The position numbers and the translations under genes were made by a program. Source: Brachybacterium sp. SGAir0954 (lineage in GTDB: Bacteria; Actinomycetota; Actinomycetes; Actinomycetales; Dermabacteraceae). Taken from it: DNA of 64,000 nt. Below are positions 50,376 to 58,493 of this stretch, piece by piece. Where the stretch lies: contig NZ_CP027295.1 in assembly GCF_005490785.1 (NCBI RefSeq), forward strand, positions 124,001 to 188,000. The letters run 5' to 3'. Under the pieces are notes generated by a model that did not search any database, was not told where the DNA came from, and was given only the letters and a program-made list of their open reading frames with translations. How positions within the stretch are numbered: position 1 is the stretch's first letter; each line of letters begins with the position of its first letter.

Positions 50376-51278
50376 ATGTCGATCGACCCGTCCCTCGCCC
50401 GGACCCTGCGGATCGTCGCAGAGGAGGGCACCCTCGAGGCCGCCGCCCGCCGCCAGCACATGACGCCGTCGGCCGTGAGCCAGCGGGTGAAGCAGCTCGA
50501 GCGGTCCGTGGGGCAGCGGCTGCTCGTGCGCGCGAAGCCCGTGCGGCTCACCGCGCCCGGCGAGGTGGTGGTGCGCCTCGCCCGCGCGCAGGCGCTCATG
50601 GAGGACGAGGCCCTCGCGGAGCTGGGCCTCGACGCGCAGGGCGAGCACCCGCGCATCGGGATCGCCGTCAGCTCCGACTCGCTCGCCACCTGGTTCGTCC
50701 CCGCGCTCGCCGCCTTCACCCGCGAGCACGACGCGCAGCTCGAGCTGCAGCGCGAGGACCAGGACGTCACCGCGCGACTGCTCACGAGCGGCGCGGCCCT
50801 CGCCGCCGTCACCTCCGCGCCCGTGGCCCCGCCCGGCTACCGCTCCCTGCCGCTCGGGAGCCTCGTCTACCGGGCCGTCGCCGCTCCCGTCTGGATCCGG
50901 CGCTGGGCCGGGGCCGACGGCGGCGCCGCCGTGACGCCCGAGGTGCTCGCCCGCGCCCCGCGCATCGACTACGACGGCTCCGACGACCTCCAGGCCGGCT
51001 GGCTGCGCGCCCGCGGCGTGGACCCGGCCCTCGCGCCGCGGCACCTCGTGCCCTCCACCCATGAGCTCGCGGACGCCGTCGTCGAGGGCCTCGGCTGGGC
51101 GATGCTGCTGACCATGCAGGCGGAGCCCCTGCTCACGAGCGGCGACCTCGTGGACCTCGGCGGGGAGCCCGTCACCACTCCCCTGTTCTGGCAGGTCGCG
51201 AAGGCGCCGTCGGCCCTGCTCGACGCGCTCACCGAGGCGGTGCTGCGCACGGCGCGGGACGAGCTGGCCCAGGGCTGA
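50376..51278 (+). CDS. lysG: LysG/ArgP-type LysR regulator
   Basis: 300 residues. Helix-turn-helix LRIVAEEGTLEAAARRQHMTPSAVSQRVKQLERSVGQRLLVR, then an effector domain beginning IGIAVSSDSLATWFVPALAAF, the typical ArgP/LysG start of that domain, and LPLGSLVYRAVAAP. Ends VLRTARDELAQG. LysG activates lysE when lysine, arginine or histidine accumulates. The shared 85-base intergenic region would hold the binding site. Confidence 0.93.
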   Translation: MSIDPSLARTLRIVAEEGTLEAAARRQHMTPSAVSQRVKQLERSVGQRLLVRAKPVRLTAPGEVVVRLARAQALMEDEALAELGLDAQGEHPRIGIAVSSDSLATWFVPALAAFTREHDAQLELQREDQDVTARLLTSGAALAAVTSAPVAPPGYRSLPLGSLVYRAVAAPVWIRRWAGADGGAAVTPEVLARAPRIDYDGSDDLQAGWLRARGVDPALAPRHLVPSTHELADAVVEGLGWAMLLTMQAEPLLTSGDLVDLGGEPVTTPLFWQVAKAPSALLDALTEAVLRTARDELAQG

Positions 51279-51402
51279 GCCGGGTGGTCGGGAGTCGGTG
51301 AGATCCGGGAGCCGACCGGAGGCAGGACGCCCCCGTCGGCTCCGTCCACATCGGGCCGTGCTCCGCGGCGCCGCCCTGCACCACCGGGCTACCGTCGACC
51401 TC

Positions 51403-51873
51403 GTGAACCGTCGCAGCGCCCTCCTGCTCACCGCCGCCGCGCTCCCCGCCCTGCTCCTCGCCGGCTGCGACGGCGCACCGGGGGAGGACGCCGCCCCGGC
51501 CGACGCCGCGGGGATCCTCGAGGCCGCGGGGCTCGCGGCACCGGGGGCCGGGGCGTCCGACGGCGCCCCGCCGACCGAGGCGACGGTCGAGGACGGGGTC
51601 CTCAAGGACGACGAGGCGTGGAGCAAGGTCGTCACCTTCTCCGGCAGTGCCGAGCAGATCGAGGCATGGGTCGAGGCGAGCTTCCCCGGCGGCATCGAGT
51701 CGATGGCGTACAAGGATGACCTCGCCGTGGCGGTCGAGCGACTCGGCGAGGGTGTGCAGAAGAAGGGCGATCGCCTGGCCGAGGGGGTCGAGGGCTCCAC
51801 CGCCTTCGTCGTCGTGGTCGGCCAGGAGGCGGAGCCCGTGGTCCACGCGGCCGTCCGCCGCACCGGTCGCTGA
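51403..51873 (+). CDS. Small lipoprotein of unknown function
   Basis: 156 residues from GTG at 51403: NRRSALLLTAAALPALLLAGC gives a complete lipoprotein signal with Cys near 21. An Ala/Asp/Gly-rich spacer follows, then a domain VEDGVLKDDEAWSKVVTFSGSAEQIEAWVEASFPGGIESM. I recognise no family. TACCGT (51390-51395) ends seven bases before the start with no ribosome site, so it is probably leaderless. A longer frame upstream is Arg-rich and unlikely to be translated. Confidence 0.72.
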   Translation: MNRRSALLLTAAALPALLLAGCDGAPGEDAAPADAAGILEAAGLAAPGAGASDGAPPTEATVEDGVLKDDEAWSKVVTFSGSAEQIEAWVEASFPGGIESMAYKDDLAVAVERLGEGVQKKGDRLAEGVEGSTAFVVVVGQEAEPVVHAAVRRTGR

Positions 51874-51966
51874 CCAGCACCGTTCTCTCCTCCGCAGCGC
51901 CCGCACGCCCTGCGGCGTCCGCGGCCGCGGTCTCCCCCGGGCGCCAACCTTCCTGACCGTCGCCTC

Positions 51967-52017
51967 TTGACACACTCTCTGCAAACCGGTTTGATGTCGT
52001 CTCGTCAAACCGGTTTG
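51967..52017 (+). promoter_or_regulatory. Promoter with two LacI operators
   Basis: -35 TTGACA (51967-51972), 17-base spacer, -10-like TTTGAT (51990-51995). Two perfect CAAACCGGTTTG palindromes (51982-51993 and 52006-52017) centred 24 bases apart, the first over the -10 and the second over the start. The LacI gene begins 47 bases on, so autoregulation is likely. Confidence 0.8.
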
Positions 52018-52063
52018 CGCCCGTCGGCCCCTCCGGGAACACCCACGAGGAGGAGGTGCCGCG

Positions 52064-53098
52064 ATGACGCAGCATCGCAAGGCCACCATCGGTGACGTCG
52101 CCGAGCGCGCCGGCGTCACCAAGGCGACCGTCTCCCTCGCCTACTCCGGCAAGCGCCCGGTCTCCGAGGAGACCCGGCAGCGGATCTTCGCCGCCGCCGA
52201 GGAGCTGCAGTGGACCGCGAGCCACCGCGCCCGCGCCCTCGCCACCTCCCGCACCGGCGCGATCGGCCTGGTCGTCGCCCGTGACCCGGAGGTCCTCGCG
52301 ACGGACGCGTTCTTCTCGAAGTTCATCTCCGGCTGCGAGCGCGTGCTCGCCGAGCACGACATGGGCCTGATGCTCCACGCCGTCACCACCCGTGTGGCCG
52401 AGCAGGGCGTCTACGAGCGGCTCGCCGCCGGCCGGGCCGACGGCGCGATCCTGCTCGACGTGCGCCAGGAGGATCCGCGCTTCGCCCTGGTCCGGCGCCT
52501 GGGCCTGCCCGCCGTGGTGCTCAGCGCGGAGGAGCCCACCGACGGCGAGACCGGTGGACTGCCCACCGTCTACTCCGACGACTCCCCCGCGATCGCCGAG
52601 ATCGTGCGACTCATGGCCGAGGCCGGGCACACCCGGATCGCGCACGTCGCCGGGCCCTCCCCTTACATCCACGCCCGCATCCGCCGCGAGACGTTCACCG
52701 CCGCGATGGCCGAGCACGGGCTGGACGGCTCGCTCGTCGTGGAGGGCGCCTTCACCGCGGCCTCCGGCCGTGACGCGACCGCGCAGCTGCTCGACCTCGC
52801 CGAGCCGCCCACCGCGATCGTCTACGCGAACGACACGATGGCGATCTCCGGCCTCTCCCTCGCGCACAGCCGCGGTATCCGCGTGCCGGAGGAGCTGTCG
52901 ATCTCCGGCTACGACGACTCCGAGCTCTCCGCCCATCTCTCCCCCGCCCTCACCACGGTGAGCACCGGGGCCGTGCAGCGCGGCGAGATCGCCGTGCGCA
53001 CCCTGCTCGCCGCGCTCGACGGTGAGGAGCCCGGCGCCGTCCTCGCGGACCACACCGTCGTCGTCCCCCGCGGGAGCATCGCCGCCCCGCGACGCTGA
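52064..53098 (+). CDS. LacI-family transcriptional regulator
   Basis: 344 residues, GAGGAGG upstream of ATG. DNA-binding domain ATIGDVAERAGVTKATVSLAYSGKRPVSEETRQRI; the hinge region ALATSRTGAIGLVV leads to a sugar-binding domain (DGAILLDVRQEDPRF, IVYANDTMAISGLSL, SISGYDDSELSAHLSPALTTV). It most likely controls itself and the following ABC importer/GH130 genes. The exact palindromes at 51982-52017 match the general LacI consensus with central CG. No third copy was seen before the importer. Confidence 0.92.
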   Translation: MTQHRKATIGDVAERAGVTKATVSLAYSGKRPVSEETRQRIFAAAEELQWTASHRARALATSRTGAIGLVVARDPEVLATDAFFSKFISGCERVLAEHDMGLMLHAVTTRVAEQGVYERLAAGRADGAILLDVRQEDPRFALVRRLGLPAVVLSAEEPTDGETGGLPTVYSDDSPAIAEIVRLMAEAGHTRIAHVAGPSPYIHARIRRETFTAAMAEHGLDGSLVVEGAFTAASGRDATAQLLDLAEPPTAIVYANDTMAISGLSLAHSRGIRVPEELSISGYDDSELSAHLSPALTTVSTGAVQRGEIAVRTLLAALDGEEPGAVLADHTVVVPRGSIAAPRR

Positions 53099-53115
53099 CC
53101 CCACTGCACTTTCCG

Positions 53116-53145
53116 CACCGCACCGCACCGCACCGCACCGCACCG
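53116..53145. repeat. CACCG pentanucleotide repeat
   Basis: Six exact tandem copies of CACCG between the LacI stop and the substrate-binding protein gene. Slippage here would alter the spacing of the intergenic region without affecting a coding frame. Confidence 0.85.
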
Positions 53146-53233
53146 ACCACCTCAGCCGTATCCCGCCGGACAGAATCATCCCTGTTCAGCACCTCTATTT
53201 CAGCACCGCACCGTCGCACGTCTGGAGCCCACG

Positions 53234-54535
53234 ATGACCCTCTCCCGCCGCACCTTCGCCACCGCCGCGCTCGCCACCCCGATCGCCGCCACCGCCCTCG
53301 CCGCCTGCGGCAACGGTGGCGGCGGTGGCGGGGCCGAGGCTCAGTCCTCCCGCGGCCCCGTGACGATCTGGCTGTCCAACAACGAGCAGGAGCTCGCCTG
53401 GGGCAAGGCCGCCGTCGAGGCCTGGAACAAGGACCACGCCGACGAGCAGGTCACCGCCCAGGAGATCCCCGCCGGGCAGAGCTCCGAGGAGGCCATCACC
53501 GCCGCGATCACCGCGGGCACCACCCCCGACCTCATCTTCAACATCTCCACCGCCGCCGCTCCCGCCTGGGTGCAGCAGGGCGGCCTCGTGGACCTCTCCA
53601 CGTTCGAGGACGGCGCGAGCTACATCGAGGAGCGCACCGGCGCGGACGTCGCGAAGGGCTTCGCCGACGCGGACGGCAAGTACTACCTGCTGCCGTGGAA
53701 GTCGAACCCCGTCATGGTCATGTACAACAAGGACCTCTTCGAGAAGGCCGGCCTCGATCCGGAGAAGCCCGGCATGGACACCTTCGAGGGGTTCCTCGCC
53801 GGTTGCCGGAAGATCGTCGAGTCCGGCGCCGCGAAGTCCGCGATCTGGCCCGCGCCCACGAGCGAGTTCTTCCAGAGCTGGTTCGACTTCTACCCGCTCT
53901 ACCTCGCCCAGACCGGCGGCACCCAGCTCGTCGAGGACGGCAAGGCCACCTTCGCCGACGAGGACGGCCTCGCCGTCGCGAACTTCTGGGCGCAGATCTA
54001 CTCCGAGGGCCTCGCCCCGCAGGAGGCCTCCACCGACGACGCGATGGCGAAGCAGGCGACGGCGATGCAGGCCGCGGGCCCCTGGGCGATCGCCTCCTAC
54101 AAGGACTCCTTCGCGCTGGGCCTGATGCCCGTCCCCACCGCGGAGGCGAAGGACCCCTCCGAGATCACGACCTACGCGGACTCCAAGAACGTCTCGATGT
54201 TCACCACCTCGAAGAACCAGGCGACCGCCTGGGACTTCCTGAAGTTCGCGACCTCCGAGGAGCAGGACGGCGCCTTCCTCGAGACGAGCGGGCAGATGCC
54301 GCTGCGCACCGACCTGGTGACCACCTACGCGGACTACTTCACGGATCACCCGGAGTACGCGGACTTCGCCGATCAGGCCTCCCGGGTGGTCGACGTCCCC
54401 AACGTGCCCAACTCGATCGAGGTGTGGCAGGCCTTCCGTGACCAGTACTCCTCCTCCGTCATCTTCGCGAAGTCCGACGTGGAGTCCGCCCTGCAGGCCG
54501 CGGCGGAGAAGATCGACCAGCTCGTCGCCGAATGA
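53234..54535 (+). CDS. Sugar ABC transporter substrate-binding lipoprotein
   Basis: 433 residues. Tat-like/lipoprotein signal SRRTFATAALATPIAATALAAC with Cys near 25 and a Gly-rich linker, then a family-1 solute-binding body (VTIWLSNNEQELAWGKAAVEAWNK, TTPDLIFNISTAAAPAWVQQGGLVDLS, YYLLPWKSNPVMVMYNKDLFEKAGLDP, AMQAAGPWAIASYKDS, TSKNQATAWDFLKFATSEEQ). It captures an oligosaccharide outside the cell. Its stop overlaps the first permease start (ATGA). GH130 downstream suggests a mannose-containing ligand. Confidence 0.93.
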   Translation: MTLSRRTFATAALATPIAATALAACGNGGGGGGAEAQSSRGPVTIWLSNNEQELAWGKAAVEAWNKDHADEQVTAQEIPAGQSSEEAITAAITAGTTPDLIFNISTAAAPAWVQQGGLVDLSTFEDGASYIEERTGADVAKGFADADGKYYLLPWKSNPVMVMYNKDLFEKAGLDPEKPGMDTFEGFLAGCRKIVESGAAKSAIWPAPTSEFFQSWFDFYPLYLAQTGGTQLVEDGKATFADEDGLAVANFWAQIYSEGLAPQEASTDDAMAKQATAMQAAGPWAIASYKDSFALGLMPVPTAEAKDPSEITTYADSKNVSMFTTSKNQATAWDFLKFATSEEQDGAFLETSGQMPLRTDLVTTYADYFTDHPEYADFADQASRVVDVPNVPNSIEVWQAFRDQYSSSVIFAKSDVESALQAAAEKIDQLVAE

Positions 54536-55467
54536 GCACCGCGACCACCCCCACGCCCGCCCGTCGGCCCGCCTCCCGCTCCCGGCTGCCGCTGGGTGGG
54601 AAGCTCGGCCCGCAGCCTCTGGGCCTGCTGCTCGCCGCGCCGTACGTCCTGTTCCTCGCCGCGGTGATGGCCTGGCCGCTGCTGCAGGCCGTCTGGATCT
54701 CCTTCCACGACTACTTCTTCACCGCCCCCACGGCGGTCGTGGAGCACCCTTTCGTGGGGTTCGAGAACTACGTGACCGCGGTGACGGACCCGCAGGTGCG
54801 GCAGTCGTTCGTGAACATCGCCGTCTTCCTCGTGATCAACGTGCCGCTCACCGCGATCCTCTCGCTCGTGCTCGCGAGCGCCCTGAACCGCGTGGTGCGC
54901 TTCGCCTCGGTGTTCCGGGTCGCGTTCTACGTCCCCTACGTCACCGCGAGCGTCTCGCTGATCGGCGTGTGGATGCTGCTGTTCTCCTCCGACGGGCTCG
55001 TCAACACGATCCTGGGCCCCCTCGCCCCGGACCCGTCGTGGCTGGTCAACAGCAGCCTCGCCATGCCGTCGATCGCGCTGTACGTGACGTGGAAGCAGCT
55101 GGGCTTCTACATCCTGCTGTACCTCGCGGCCCTGCAGAACATCCCGAAGGAGCTCTACGAGTCCGCGTCGATGGACGGCGCCGGCGCCATCGCCCGGTTC
55201 CGCCATGTGACCGTGCCCGGGGTGCGCTCCGTGACCGCCCTGGTGTTGATCCTCGCGATCATCACCGGCGCGAATCTCTTCACCGAGCCGTACCTGCTCA
55301 CCAACGGCGGCGGGCCTGACGGCGCCTCCACGAGCCCGGTGCTGCTGATCTACCAGAAGGGCATCCAGCAGACGAACCCCGATGTGGCCTCCGCGATCGG
55401 AGTGCTCCTCGTGATCGGGATCGGACTGCTCTCGATGCTCGCCGCCCGCGCCGGGAAGGAGGACTGA
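54532..55467 (+). CDS. Sugar ABC transporter permease (MalF type)
   Basis: 311 residues, coupled to the binding protein by ATGA. Six membrane segments; QPLGLLLAAPYVLFLAAVMAWPLLQAVWISFHDYF opens the chain, and the EAA loop reads NIPKELYESASMDGAGAIARFRHVTVPGV. Typical carbohydrate permease of the CUT1 class, partner of the next gene, which starts two bases after its stop. No ATPase gene is present in this locus, so a shared MsiK-type ATPase encoded elsewhere is expected, as is common in Actinobacteria. Confidence 0.93.
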   Translation: MSTATTPTPARRPASRSRLPLGGKLGPQPLGLLLAAPYVLFLAAVMAWPLLQAVWISFHDYFFTAPTAVVEHPFVGFENYVTAVTDPQVRQSFVNIAVFLVINVPLTAILSLVLASALNRVVRFASVFRVAFYVPYVTASVSLIGVWMLLFSSDGLVNTILGPLAPDPSWLVNSSLAMPSIALYVTWKQLGFYILLYLAALQNIPKELYESASMDGAGAIARFRHVTVPGVRSVTALVLILAIITGANLFTEPYLLTNGGGPDGASTSPVLLIYQKGIQQTNPDVASAIGVLLVIGIGLLSMLAARAGKED

Positions 55468-55468
55468 C

Positions 55469-56392
55469 ATGCCCGGCCAGAAGACATCCGACGGTCCCGT
55501 CGACGCCAGGTCGGGAGCGGTGGCCGAGGTTGCCGAGCCGTCGGCCGCGCAGGCCCGCTCCGGCGCCCGCCGTTCGCGGATCGCCCTGTACGCGGTGCTC
55601 GCGCTCGTGGCCCTCGCCTTCGTGTTCCCGTTCTGGTTCATGGCCGTGGGCGCGTTCCAGGAGAACCCCACCTCCTCCCCGGCGGACCTGTTCCCCACCG
55701 GCGGCTGGACCACGCAGAACTTCACCGAGATCAACTCCAGGGTGAGCCTGCTGCGGTCCCTGCTGAACTCGCTGATATTCACCCTCGGTGTGCTCGCGGG
55801 GACGCTGACCTTCGGTCTGCTCGCCGGCTACGCGCTCTCTCGGCTGCGCTGGCGCGGCCGGGGCGCACTCTTCGCGATCATGCTGGGCGTCCAGGCGATC
55901 CCCTTCCAGCTCCTCATGATCCCGCTGTACGTGCAGGTCACCCGCACCTACGGACTGGGGGACACCTATCTGGGGATGATCCTGCCGTTCCTCATCAACA
56001 CGACGGCCGTGTTCATCTTCAGGCAGTTCTTCCTGTCCCTGCCGGAGTCGCTGTTCGAGGCGGCGCGGATCGACGGCGCCTCCGAGCTGCGGATCCTGTT
56101 CTCGATCGCGGTGCCGCTCGTGAAGCCCGCGATCGCGACGGTCGCTCTGATCACCTTCATCGGTCCCTGGAACGAGTTCCTCTGGCCCTTCCTCATCACG
56201 AAGCAGGCGACGATGCAGCCGCTCGCCGTGGCGCTCGCGAACTACATCTCCAACGTCGCCCAGACGGCCGCGAACCCCAACGGCGCGATCCTCGCCGGGG
56301 CCGCGACCCTCGCCTTCCCCGTGGTGCTGCTGTTCGTCGTCTTCCAGCGGTTCTTCCGCGCCTCCGACGTCAGCTCCGGCATCAAGGGCTGA
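55469..56392 (+). CDS. Sugar ABC transporter permease (MalG type)
   Basis: 307 residues. An N-terminal hydrophilic stretch of about 35 residues precedes six membrane segments (ALVALAFVFPFWFMAVGAF; FTLGVLAGTLTFGLLAGYALSRLRW), with the EAA loop SLPESLFEAARIDGASELRILFSIAVPL and the ending PVVLLFVVFQRFFRASDVSSGIKG, as in MalG-type CUT1 permeases. It forms the membrane channel with the preceding gene. GH130 follows after 57 bases. Confidence 0.93.
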   Translation: MPGQKTSDGPVDARSGAVAEVAEPSAAQARSGARRSRIALYAVLALVALAFVFPFWFMAVGAFQENPTSSPADLFPTGGWTTQNFTEINSRVSLLRSLLNSLIFTLGVLAGTLTFGLLAGYALSRLRWRGRGALFAIMLGVQAIPFQLLMIPLYVQVTRTYGLGDTYLGMILPFLINTTAVFIFRQFFLSLPESLFEAARIDGASELRILFSIAVPLVKPAIATVALITFIGPWNEFLWPFLITKQATMQPLAVALANYISNVAQTAANPNGAILAGAATLAFPVVLLFVVFQRFFRASDVSSGIKG

Positions 56393-56449
56393 CGCCCCCG
56401 CCCACCCGCACCACCGATCCATCCTCGACGCCCTACCCCTAGGAGAACC

Positions 56450-57445
56450 ATGTCCACCGTGTCCCTCTTCGGCGGCGCCAGCTTCCCCCTCGGCCCGTTC
56501 GTCCCCCACGAGAGCAACCCGATCCTGCGCCCCAAGGGCGACTCGTGGGAGTCCGCGAACCTCTACAACCCGGCCGCGCTCGTCGTCGACGACCGGGTGG
56601 TGCTGCTCTACCGCGCCCATGCGGAGGACATCGTGTCCCACATCGGCATCGCGTTCTCCGACGACGGCGTCACCTTCGAGCGGGAGGACGCCCCGATCCT
56701 CTCCCCCGAGCACGACTACGAGCGGTTCGGCTGCGAGGACCCGCGGATCGCGTACATCGAGGGCACCTACTACCTCACCTACACCGGCTGGGACCGCACG
56801 AGCGCCCAGCTGTGCCTCGCCACCTCAACCGACCTGCGCTCCTGGACCAAGCACGGCCCGCTCTTCGAGGACTTCGACACCTTCGCGACCACGACGAACC
56901 CGCGCGGGCGCACCTGGTCCAAGGCCGGCGTCATCGTCCCCCGGCAGATCCAGGGGAAGTGGTGGATGTACTTCGGTGAGGGATCGATCTACTGGGCGAC
57001 CAGCGATGACCTGATCCACTGGACGCCCGGGACGAGCGACCGCGAGCCGATGTACTCGCCCACGCCCGGCACCTTCGACGAGGCGCTCGTGGAGATCGGC
57101 ACCTCCCCCGTGCTCACGGACAACGGGCTGCTCGTCATGCTCACCAACGGCGCGACCCGCACCGTCCACGAGGACGGCACCGTCGAGGTCGACTACCGCT
57201 GCGGCCAGATCGCGATCGACCCCGCCGAGCCCACCAAGGTCCTCGCCCGCCTGCAGGATCCGTGGCTGCGCCCGCAGACCTACGAGGACACCCACGGCCT
57301 GGTCTCCAACGTCACCTTCGTCGAGGGGCTCGTGAAGTTCCGCGACAGGTGGTTCGCCTACTACGGGCAGTCGGACACGACCCTCGCCGTCGCCATCGCA
57401 GATCCCGCGGTGCCCTTCGGCACGGGCCTGCAGGCCGACGGCTGA
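56450..57445 (+). CDS. GH130-family mannoside phosphorylase or hydrolase
   Basis: 331 residues, AGGAGA before ATG. Five-bladed beta-propeller marks: NPILRPKGDSWESANLYNPAALVVDDRVVLLYRA, HIGIAFSDDGVTFERE, RFGCEDPRIAYIEGTYYLTYTGW, TWSKAGVIVP and YFGEGSIYWATSDDLIHW. GH130 enzymes phosphorolyse or hydrolyse beta-mannosides (beta-1,4- or beta-1,2-linked). No signal peptide, so it acts on oligosaccharide imported by the preceding ABC system. Which reaction it uses cannot be decided by eye. Confidence 0.87.
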   Translation: MSTVSLFGGASFPLGPFVPHESNPILRPKGDSWESANLYNPAALVVDDRVVLLYRAHAEDIVSHIGIAFSDDGVTFEREDAPILSPEHDYERFGCEDPRIAYIEGTYYLTYTGWDRTSAQLCLATSTDLRSWTKHGPLFEDFDTFATTTNPRGRTWSKAGVIVPRQIQGKWWMYFGEGSIYWATSDDLIHWTPGTSDREPMYSPTPGTFDEALVEIGTSPVLTDNGLLVMLTNGATRTVHEDGTVEVDYRCGQIAIDPAEPTKVLARLQDPWLRPQTYEDTHGLVSNVTFVEGLVKFRDRWFAYYGQSDTTLAVAIADPAVPFGTGLQADG

Positions 57446-57459
57446 CGGCGCACCGCCTC

Positions 57460-58365
57460 TCACCACATCCCCGCCTCGACCTCCGCGATCGCGGCGCGCA
57501 GCACGAGCGGCGCCCGGTAGCGGGTGGCGATGCCGGCCCGCACGGAGCGCTCGAGCTCGGGGTCGCCGCCCTCCGCGCTGAGCACGCCCCAGCGCACGAG
57601 GTCCTCGAGGACCGCGCCGAGGTGCGCGAGCTCCCGCAGCGCGGCCGGGTGGGGGTGCCCCGTGTACGGATCCAGCGGCACGGAGCGGATGGCGGGGTGC
57701 TGGAGCAGCCCGGCGAGGTACTCACACACCTGGCGGCAGTGGTCGAGGTCGCCGTCCATCGGCGCCCACGGCAGCAGCAGCCCCTCGGGCCGGGTGGCGA
57801 GGAGCAGCGCCTCGGTGAGGGGCTCGCGCGGGGAGTCCTCGGCGCGCAGCCACAGGTCGTGGCCCTGGCGCTGCAGGCGCTGGGCGAGGATCGCGGCGAG
57901 TCCGTCCCGCATCGCCTGGAGCATGGCCGTCCCGGCCGCGTCGCGGAGCGCCTCCCGGTCGGGGCAGAGGGCGGTGGGCTGCAGGACGTGGTCGACGATC
58001 TCCACCCAGCCGAGGCCCCGCAGCATCCGGGCCCGCTCGTCGAGCCCCGGCGCGGGGTCCCAGGTGCTCCAGCGGTCGCGGCGACGGGCCGGGCACCTGC
58101 CGCCGCGGCGGTAGGCACGGACGTCCGCGACGTAGAAGGTGCCGGTGCGGGTGACGCGGCGCCCCTCCCCCACGAAGTCGAGCAGGTCCTGCAGGTGACC
58201 GGGCCAGTCGAAGGCGGGGAGCTGACTGCGCAGGAGCGCCCGCCCCTCGGGGTCGTCGGGGTCGACGGCCTCGGGGACCGGCACGTCACCCAGGAACCAG
58301 GGGCGCGGGGCGGGACGGGGGGCGTCGGCGGCGGGGGCGCCGTCGGAGTGGTCGATGAGTGTCAT
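57460..58365 (-). CDS. Hypothetical protein of about 300 residues
   Basis: 301 residues from ATG at 58365. I do not recognise the family. N-terminus PRPWFLGDVPVPEAVDPDDPEGRALLRSQLPAFDWPGHLQDLLDFVGEG, then TRTGTFYVADVRAY, a conserved-looking GLGWVEIVDHVLQPTALCP segment, the Leu-rich helix AMRDGLAAILAQRLQRQGHDLWL and a C-terminus DLVRWGVLSAEGGDPELERSVR resembling a winged-helix-like end. No signal peptide or membrane segment. Tail-to-tail with GH130 (14 bases) and downstream of GH2 with a hairpin between. No functional clue beyond the sugar context. Confidence 0.65.
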   Translation of the reverse strand: MTLIDHSDGAPAADAPRPAPRPWFLGDVPVPEAVDPDDPEGRALLRSQLPAFDWPGHLQDLLDFVGEGRRVTRTGTFYVADVRAYRRGGRCPARRRDRWSTWDPAPGLDERARMLRGLGWVEIVDHVLQPTALCPDREALRDAAGTAMLQAMRDGLAAILAQRLQRQGHDLWLRAEDSPREPLTEALLLATRPEGLLLPWAPMDGDLDHCRQVCEYLAGLLQHPAIRSVPLDPYTGHPHPAALRELAHLGAVLEDLVRWGVLSAEGGDPELERSVRAGIATRYRAPLVLRAAIAEVEAGMW

Positions 58366-58445
58366 GCCCAGACCCTCGTCCCGCCCGCACCGGCGGGCCA
58401 GCGGGCACCGAGAGTTGTGGACCCCGCCCCGCTGGGGAGGAACGA

Positions 58446-58468
58446 CCGCGGGGCCCGGGGCCCCGCGG
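58446..58468 (-). terminator. Hairpin after GH2
   Basis: 10-bp perfect arms CCGCGGGGCC/GGCCCCGCGG (58446-58455 with 58459-58468), 3-nt loop, 25 bases beyond the GH2 stop. Confidence 0.6.
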
Positions 58469-58493
58469 CTCGGTGGGCCCCGGCCCGCTCTTC

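Noticed and set aside
53161-53200. GGACAG/CTGTTC partial inverted repeat before the sugar-binding protein gene
   Set aside because: One mismatch in six, arms short, and it does not resemble the CAAACCGGTTTG site.
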